Below are positions 59,237 to 64,000 of a DNA stretch of 64,000 nucleotides, piece after piece. A program made the translations under genes and the position numbers. A model generated the notes under the pieces. It was given only the letters and a program-made list of their open reading frames with translations. It ran no database searches and had not been told where the DNA came from. Positions within the stretch are counted from its first letter, which is position 1, and every line of letters starts with the position of its first letter. The stretch is from Candidatus Nanosynbacter featherlites (lineage in GTDB: Bacteria > Patescibacteriota > Saccharimonadia > Saccharimonadales > Saccharimonadaceae), in NCBI RefSeq assembly GCF_005697565.1, contig NZ_CP040004.1, forward strand, positions 496,001 through 560,000, read 5' to 3'.

Positions 59237-59911
59237 ATGATGCACGCTTTTGTAGACTTTATTATCCACTTTGGTATTGTTGCCGTTTTGTTTGTTGTAT
59301 TCGCCGAATCAGGCCTATTGTTTGGGTTTATTTTCCCTGGCGACAGCTTACTATTCACTGCTGGATATATGGTGCAACAACATATCCTCCCAATCGACAT
59401 ATCAATCTTTGTATTATTACTCATCATCGCGGCCATTGCCGGAGATTCAGTTGGTTACACCTTTGGCCACAAGGTGGGCCGAAAACTGTTTGAGCGGAAA
59501 AACTCACGCTTGTTCAAACGTAAATATCTCATTCAAGCTGAAAAATTTTATGAAAAACATGGCGCCATCACAGTCATCTTGGCACGATTTGTGCCCATTG
59601 TCCGCACGTTTGCCCCAATCGTAGCCGGCGCAAGCAAAATGCATTATCGAACCTTCTTGCTCTTCAACGTCATTGGTGGCATTTTATGGGCTTCGCTGTT
59701 CACTTACCTGGGATTCTTTGCTGGCAAGGCACTGACTGAAGCTGGCATTAACGTTGAGGTCGCTGCCCTAATTATCATTTTCCTGTCAGTCCTGCCAATG
59801 ATCATTCACGCGCTCAAGCAAGAATCCACCAAAGCAGCCCTCAAAAAACAGTTATCTGTCCTGTTTTCAAAAGACAAACAGCCAAAGTCGGCTGCTAAAA
59901 AGCGCAAGTAA
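59237..59911 (+). CDS. DedA family membrane protein
   Basis: 224 residues. ESGLLFGFIFPGDSLLFTAG (E-x-G-x-x-x-x-x-P-G-D-x-x-x), GDSVGYTFGHKVGRKLF and RFVPIVRTFAPIVAGASKM (R-F-x-P-x-x-R-x-x-x-P-x-x-A-G) are the DedA/SNARE-associated blocks; members flip undecaprenyl phosphate or phosphatidylethanolamine across the membrane. About five helices. The basic tail (QPKSAAKKRK) is cytoplasmic. Could return the wall lipid carrier together with the PAP2 phosphatase at 22421. Leaderless start; the first of two adjacent ATGs is used. Confidence 0.93.
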   Translation: MMHAFVDFIIHFGIVAVLFVVFAESGLLFGFIFPGDSLLFTAGYMVQQHILPIDISIFVLLLIIAAIAGDSVGYTFGHKVGRKLFERKNSRLFKRKYLIQAEKFYEKHGAITVILARFVPIVRTFAPIVAGASKMHYRTFLLFNVIGGILWASLFTYLGFFAGKALTEAGINVEVAALIIIFLSVLPMIIHALKQESTKAALKKQLSVLFSKDKQPKSAAKKRK

Positions 59912-59935
59912 TTCATCTAAACTCGAGAGTCCATC

Positions 59936-62752
59936 TTACGTAAGCAATGGCTTGAGATATTTGCCCGTGAACGAATCTGCGTTTTTGGTAATGTCTTCTG
60001 GCGTTCCGCTGGTGACAACCGTCCCGCCGCCCATACCACCTTCTGGACCCATATCAATGATCCAGTCTGCTGATTTGATAACGTCCAAATTATGCTCAAT
60101 TACAATCATGCTATTTCCGCCTTCGACAAGCTTATGCAAAATCCCCAACAATCGCTTAACGTCAGCCGAATGCAACCCAGTGGTTGGCTCATCCAAAATA
60201 TACATGGTTTTACCCGTCGAGCGTTTTGACAGTTCAGTCGCCAATTTGATGCGCTGCGCTTCCCCGCCAGAGAAGGTGGTTGCTGGCTGACCCAAACGAA
60301 TATAACCTAAGCCAACTTCCACCAACGTCTCAAGTTTTCGGTGAATAGATGGAATACTGTCAAAGAATTCGGCCGCTTGCTCTACTGTCATTTCCAATAC
60401 ATCAGAAATAGTGTGTCCTTTGTAGGTAATTTCCAATGCTTCACGGTTATACCGTTTACCTTTACACTCGTCACACATCACATACACGTCTGGCAAAAAG
60501 TGCATTTCAATTTTTATCACACCATCACCCTGACAATTTTCACAGCGACCACCCTTGACATTAAAACTAAATCGGCCTGCCTTGTAACCGCGAACGTTAG
60601 CTTCTGGCGTGGCAGCAAATAATTCACGAATTGGCGTAAAAATACCCGTGTAGGTGGCTGGGTTGGAACGCGGTGTGCGACCAATTGGCGACTGGTCAAT
60701 CACAATCGCTTTATCTAATAGCTTGATGCCTTCGATGCGGTCGTGCTTGCCTGGCACCACTTGAGACCGGTTGAGGCGAGCTGCCAGCTCCCTCGCCACA
60801 ATGTCATTAACCAAGGTTGACTTACCGCTACCAGACACACCAGACACCACCGTCATTAATCCCAAAGGAAACGCCACGTCAATATTTTTCAAATTATTTT
60901 CCTGAGCACCACGCACTATGAGCTGCTGATCTTGATTTGGCTTCCTGCGCTTTTTTGGTACTGCAATTTTCTCTGCACCACTCAGGTACCGACCAGTGAT
61001 ACTGTCTGGATTTTTCGCTACTTCCTCAGGCGCTCCCATGGCAACAATTTGTCCACCCTTTGAACCAGCCCCCGGCCCCATGTCGACCAAAAAGTCACTT
61101 TGGCGAATGGTATCTTCATCATGCTCCACGACCAGCACCGTATTGCCAAGATCACGCAAGCGCTTCAGAGTATCAATCAGCCTATCATTATCTCGCTGAT
61201 GCAACCCAATGGATGGTTCGTCCAGGACATACAGTACCCCCTGCAAACCGGAACCAATTTGCGTAGCCAGCCGAATGCGCTGAGCTTCTCCACCGCTCAA
61301 GGTGTTAGCTGCTCGGCCCAGCTCCAAATAGTTCAAACCGACATTGCTCATGAAGCCCAACCGCGCATTGATTTCCTTTAATATCAGCCGCGCAATCATC
61401 GTTTCCTGTTCCGTCAACTTCAGCTTGCGAGTAAACAAATCCAACGCATCGTCAACGCCCAGATCACAAATATCAACAATATTCAGCCCATGAACCGTCA
61501 CCGCCAAGACCACTGGCTTGAGACGAGCGCCTTTACAAACATAACAGGCTCGTTCGCGCATAAATCGTTCAATGTCTTTGCGCATAAACTCGCTGTCAGT
61601 CTCGCGATGTCGACGCTCCAGATTCGGAATGACTCCTTCATAGGTCGTATCATAATGCCGGCCATTACCAAGCTCAATGCGATATTTCTGCGCCCCCGTA
61701 CCGTACAAAATTTTCTGTTTAGCCTCATTTGACAGCTTCTTAACAGGAGTTCGCATACTAAAATCATGAGCTTCTGCAACAGCTATGATTTTTTTCATAT
61801 AGAAATTGTCGACATTGACGCGGTTGTACGGTCTGATGGCGCCTTCGGCGATGGTCAAATTGTCATTAAACACCAACTCTGGGTCAATTTCCATGCGACT
61901 ACCCAAACCAGTGCAGTTTGGACAGGCTCCCTGTGGTGCATTAAAACTAAACAACCGCGGTTCCAGCTCTGGAATATCTTCTTCAGGGTGATCAACACAC
62001 GCATATCTCTGAGAAAACGTCCGCACCTGATCATCATCAGCGTCCAATACTTCGACAATTCCCTGGCCCAATTCTAACGCTTGCTCAACACTCTGAGACA
62101 AGCGACCAGCCAATTCACTGGTTAATGCCAAGCGGTCAACTACCAGCTCAATTGAGTGCTTATAGCTCTTTTGTAATTCCGGAAATTCATCCAGGGCATA
62201 CACCACACCATCAACCCTGACGCGAGCATAACCCAACCGACGGTACTGCTCAGGAATGTGCGCAAATTCACCTTTTTTATTTTTGACGATTGGCGCCAAT
62301 AGTAAAATCCGGCGTCCGTCGTACTGCTTGATGATTTCTTGAATGATGGTTTCAGTGGTACGTCGCGAGACTTCTTTGCCACAAATTGGACAGTGTGGCA
62401 CACCAATGCGCGCAAACAAGAGACGTAAATAGTCATAAATCTCAGTCACCGTGGCTACCGTTGAGCGTGGGTTGCGGCTGGTTGACTTTTGGTCAATTGA
62501 AATAGCTGGACTCAAGCCGTCAATGCTGTCAACATCTGGCTTATCCATCGTCCCCAAAAACTGCCGAGCATACGAGTTCAAACTCTCCATGTAACGGCGT
62601 TGGCCCTCAGCGTAAATCGTGTCAAACGCCAGGCTTGATTTACCTGAACCACTCAGACCAGTGATGACCACAAACTTATCACGCGGCAATTCCACGTTGA
62701 TGTTTTTCAGATTGTGCTCGCGGGCACCTTTGACTCGAATAACCTCCGGCAT
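59936..62752 (-). CDS. uvrA: Excinuclease ABC subunit A
   Basis: 938 residues; the damage-recognising ATPase of nucleotide excision repair. Two ABC modules: Walker [21 protein letters not shown] near residue 30 and [14 protein letters not shown] near 640; signatures [14 protein letters not shown] and [14 protein letters not shown]; zinc-binding Cys sets ([24 protein letters not shown]...[10 protein letters not shown]). Start [17 protein letters not shown] at 62752 is favoured: TATAAT lies 9 nt upstream and a 32-codon extension crosses it. uvrC is 13 kb away; uvrB is not in the window. Confidence 0.97.
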   Translation of the reverse strand: MPEVIRVKGAREHNLKNINVELPRDKFVVITGLSGSGKSSLAFDTIYAEGQRRYMESLNSYARQFLGTMDKPDVDSIDGLSPAISIDQKSTSRNPRSTVATVTEIYDYLRLLFARIGVPHCPICGKEVSRRTTETIIQEIIKQYDGRRILLLAPIVKNKKGEFAHIPEQYRRLGYARVRVDGVVYALDEFPELQKSYKHSIELVVDRLALTSELAGRLSQSVEQALELGQGIVEVLDADDDQVRTFSQRYACVDHPEEDIPELEPRLFSFNAPQGACPNCTGLGSRMEIDPELVFNDNLTIAEGAIRPYNRVNVDNFYMKKIIAVAEAHDFSMRTPVKKLSNEAKQKILYGTGAQKYRIELGNGRHYDTTYEGVIPNLERRHRETDSEFMRKDIERFMRERACYVCKGARLKPVVLAVTVHGLNIVDICDLGVDDALDLFTRKLKLTEQETMIARLILKEINARLGFMSNVGLNYLELGRAANTLSGGEAQRIRLATQIGSGLQGVLYVLDEPSIGLHQRDNDRLIDTLKRLRDLGNTVLVVEHDEDTIRQSDFLVDMGPGAGSKGGQIVAMGAPEEVAKNPDSITGRYLSGAEKIAVPKKRRKPNQDQQLIVRGAQENNLKNIDVAFPLGLMTVVSGVSGSGKSTLVNDIVARELAARLNRSQVVPGKHDRIEGIKLLDKAIVIDQSPIGRTPRSNPATYTGIFTPIRELFAATPEANVRGYKAGRFSFNVKGGRCENCQGDGVIKIEMHFLPDVYVMCDECKGKRYNREALEITYKGHTISDVLEMTVEQAAEFFDSIPSIHRKLETLVEVGLGYIRLGQPATTFSGGEAQRIKLATELSKRSTGKTMYILDEPTTGLHSADVKRLLGILHKLVEGGNSMIVIEHNLDVIKSADWIIDMGPEGGMGGGTVVTSGTPEDITKNADSFTGKYLKPLLT

Positions 62753-62761
62753 AACCGCTAT

Positions 62762-62767
62762 ATTATA
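62762..62767 (-). promoter_or_regulatory. -10 box TATAAT of uvrA
   Basis: Minus-strand GGTATAAT ends 9 nt before ATG 62752; leader of 2-3 nt at most. Confidence 0.6.
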
Positions 62768-62874
62768 CCGGCTTTTTATGATTTTTTCCAGACATTTCCT
62801 AAAAATTAGATTATATATCACCACATATTGCTTATGATTGCAAGTCAAGCTTTTATCTGTTACAGTTACATTAT

Positions 62875-63258
62875 ATGCGACGGTTGAGTGTTTACGTATT
62901 ACTGATTATTGGTGCGATTGTTATTACACCGGTGCTATTTGATCAGCTTTGCATGTTCGTTTTTCTCGGCAAAATTCCGTTTTTGAACGTCAATTTGTCA
63001 GCTATGTCCATGATCATTTTTTGGATCGTCATCATACCAATCTGTCGCATCTTACGAGCAGCCATCCCCGTATCATTTGATGATATCAAAGAGCTCATTC
63101 AGTATCTTTCTCGAAAACGTCGCGTCAACAACATAGTATATCCAAAAGATTATCTCACCTTGCTACTTATCTATCTGACACATGAAGCCAAAAAAACCGA
63201 AACCAGCGAGCCAGACACTCGCATGGGCGCCCAAAAACTCGCTCCGTCTCTAACCTAG
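62875..63258 (+). CDS. Small two-helix membrane protein, unknown
   Basis: 127 residues. Two or three hydrophobic helices ([40 protein letters not shown]) and a hydrophilic cytoplasmic C-terminus rich in Lys/Arg/Thr. No family recognised. Single plus-strand gene between uvrA (divergent) and sbcB (convergent, 11 bp gap). A TACAGT lies 8 nt before the ATG, so it may also be leaderless. Confidence 0.6.
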   Translation: MRRLSVYVLLIIGAIVITPVLFDQLCMFVFLGKIPFLNVNLSAMSMIIFWIVIIPICRILRAAIPVSFDDIKELIQYLSRKRRVNNIVYPKDYLTLLLIYLTHEAKKTETSEPDTRMGAQKLAPSLT

Positions 63259-63269
63259 CACACGTCCTA

Positions 63270-64000
63270 TCACAAGTCGCCAGCCGGCAACACCGCCTCC
63301 GCCCACAATTGCAATTCTTGCAATATAAACTGCTGCTCGTCAGTCGCTGCCGGCGCTAAGCGCTGCAGAGACGCCATAAACCCTGGCAGTTGTGCCTGCA
63401 GGTGCTGAGCCCGCCAGATTTCCCATTGTGCCAAATCATCTTCACTGAGTGAGCGCGGAAAATTACGTGCTTTGTAGTGTAGCAACAGCGGCGTTAACCG
63501 TTCGTCCTGAAACTCTGGATGAAAATCCGCCAATTCACGTTCATCAGCGTTGCGTACGGCCTCCACTCGCAAGCGGTCACGGTCGTTCAAAAAGCCGTCA
63601 TATAATTGCGCTTCTGGATCAGGCAGTTTTTTGAAGGCTGGCTTGTTTTCAAAAATAGTCCGTAATTTTTCGGCAAAGTCTGGGTTGTCCAGCAGTATAT
63701 TTTGATGCTTTTGCACCGTCTCTAGATCAAGTGAGATCTTCCGCCAGCCATCGCCCTGTTCCAGCACACCCAGCGGCGCCACCGCCGGACAGCGATTGTA
63801 CTGTAATTCTTTGACTGGCAATTTGACGAAATCCTTAGCTTGCCGCTCCTCCCACGACGCAAATAGTTTTGCCGACAGCTCCTCCGCACTCAGCCCAACA
63901 AACGGCGTCGGATCATAGCGCAGATCATAGACGACCACACCGCCGTTTCGACTGGTCGTCAGCGGAAAGGCCACCGTAGTTTTAGCAAATTCCTTATCAT
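63270..64000 (-). CDS. sbcB: Exodeoxyribonuclease I, C-terminal part
   Basis: The frame is open from base 64000 to the stop at 63270, giving the last ~243 residues. VVYDLRYDPTPFVGLSAEEL followed by SAKLFA, LPVKELQYNRCPAVAPLGVL and the later YDGFLNDRDR and RYKARNFP-like LLHYKARNFPRSLSEDDL match the SH3-like and C-terminal helical regions of ExoI (SbcB), a 3'-5' single-strand DNA exonuclease. The N-terminal DEDD nuclease domain lies beyond the window, so its catalytic residues cannot be checked. Confidence 0.85.
   Translation of the reverse strand, partial: DKEFAKTTVAFPLTTSRNGGVVVYDLRYDPTPFVGLSAEELSAKLFASWEERQAKDFVKLPVKELQYNRCPAVAPLGVLEQGDGWRKISLDLETVQKHQNILLDNPDFAEKLRTIFENKPAFKKLPDPEAQLYDGFLNDRDRLRVEAVRNADERELADFHPEFQDERLTPLLLHYKARNFPRSLSEDDLAQWEIWRAQHLQAQLPGFMASLQRLAPAATDEQQFILQELQLWAEAVLPAGDL

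Overview
The window reads as chromosome of a small-genome Patescibacterium, most like Candidatus Saccharibacteria (TM7). This is inferred from gene content, not from a 16S gene, which is absent. Genes are short and densely packed. TGA is a normal stop, so the recoded Absconditabacteria/Gracilibacteria are unlikely. Information-processing and repair genes dominate: pheT, pheS, leuS, trmD, rnc, nusB, khpA, rpmF, ligA, uvrA, uvrC, rmuC, sbcB. They are mixed with many small membrane proteins, a type IV pilin-like protein and a very large wall-type surface protein. No biosynthetic pathway is complete here. Four tRNA genes, all with encoded CCA, are present: Gln(CTG), Leu(TAA), Cys(GCA) and Leu(GAG).

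Layout. 1-5.3 kb: the 5' two thirds of pheT, an AlkD-like repair protein, a Nudix/deoxyribosyltransferase-like pair, a divergent class III cyclase-like protein, and a small unknown protein with a paralogue at 11.0 kb. 5.3-8.6 kb: a MacB/FtsX-type ABC operon whose promoter carries an 11-bp-spaced direct repeat of the OmpR/PhoB kind. 8.8-10.9 kb: three consecutive genes with ASCH domains, the first fused to two GNAT domains. 11.8-18.3 kb: a likely single transcription unit of an RclA-like flavoprotein, adenosine deaminase, HIT protein, exported hydrolase, OmpR-family regulator, histidine kinase and GrpB protein. The deaminase gene looks inserted at the start of the HIT gene, because 22 bp including the HIT start are duplicated. 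18.4-34.3 kb: mostly housekeeping genes. leuS carries an in-frame palindromic insertion. 34.3-40 kb: an htpX-membrane protein-ligA-nucleotide clean-up-glycosyltransferase run, with a LigA that lacks its zinc-finger cysteines. 40-51.7 kb: lemA, tRNAs, two accessory plus-strand genes, an oligopeptide-type binding protein, secG, pilin, uvrC, thioredoxin, a CPBP protease and an ABC exporter. 51.7-59.1 kb: a 2464-residue adhesin-like protein with a beta-helix, leucine-rich repeats, 6.4 apparently identical 555-bp tandem repeats and an LPXTG-like tail. 59.2-64 kb: a DedA protein, uvrA, a small membrane protein and partial sbcB.

A theme across the window is how genes start. About twenty genes have a TATAAT-like -10 box only 6-9 nt before the start codon, so the transcript should begin at or next to that codon (leaderless mRNA). 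The remaining first genes and internal operon genes mostly have a clear Shine-Dalgarno sequence. This rule also moves several starts inward from the longest open frame (leuS, uvrA, uvrC, the MurF-like ligase and others), and those corrected starts are used below.
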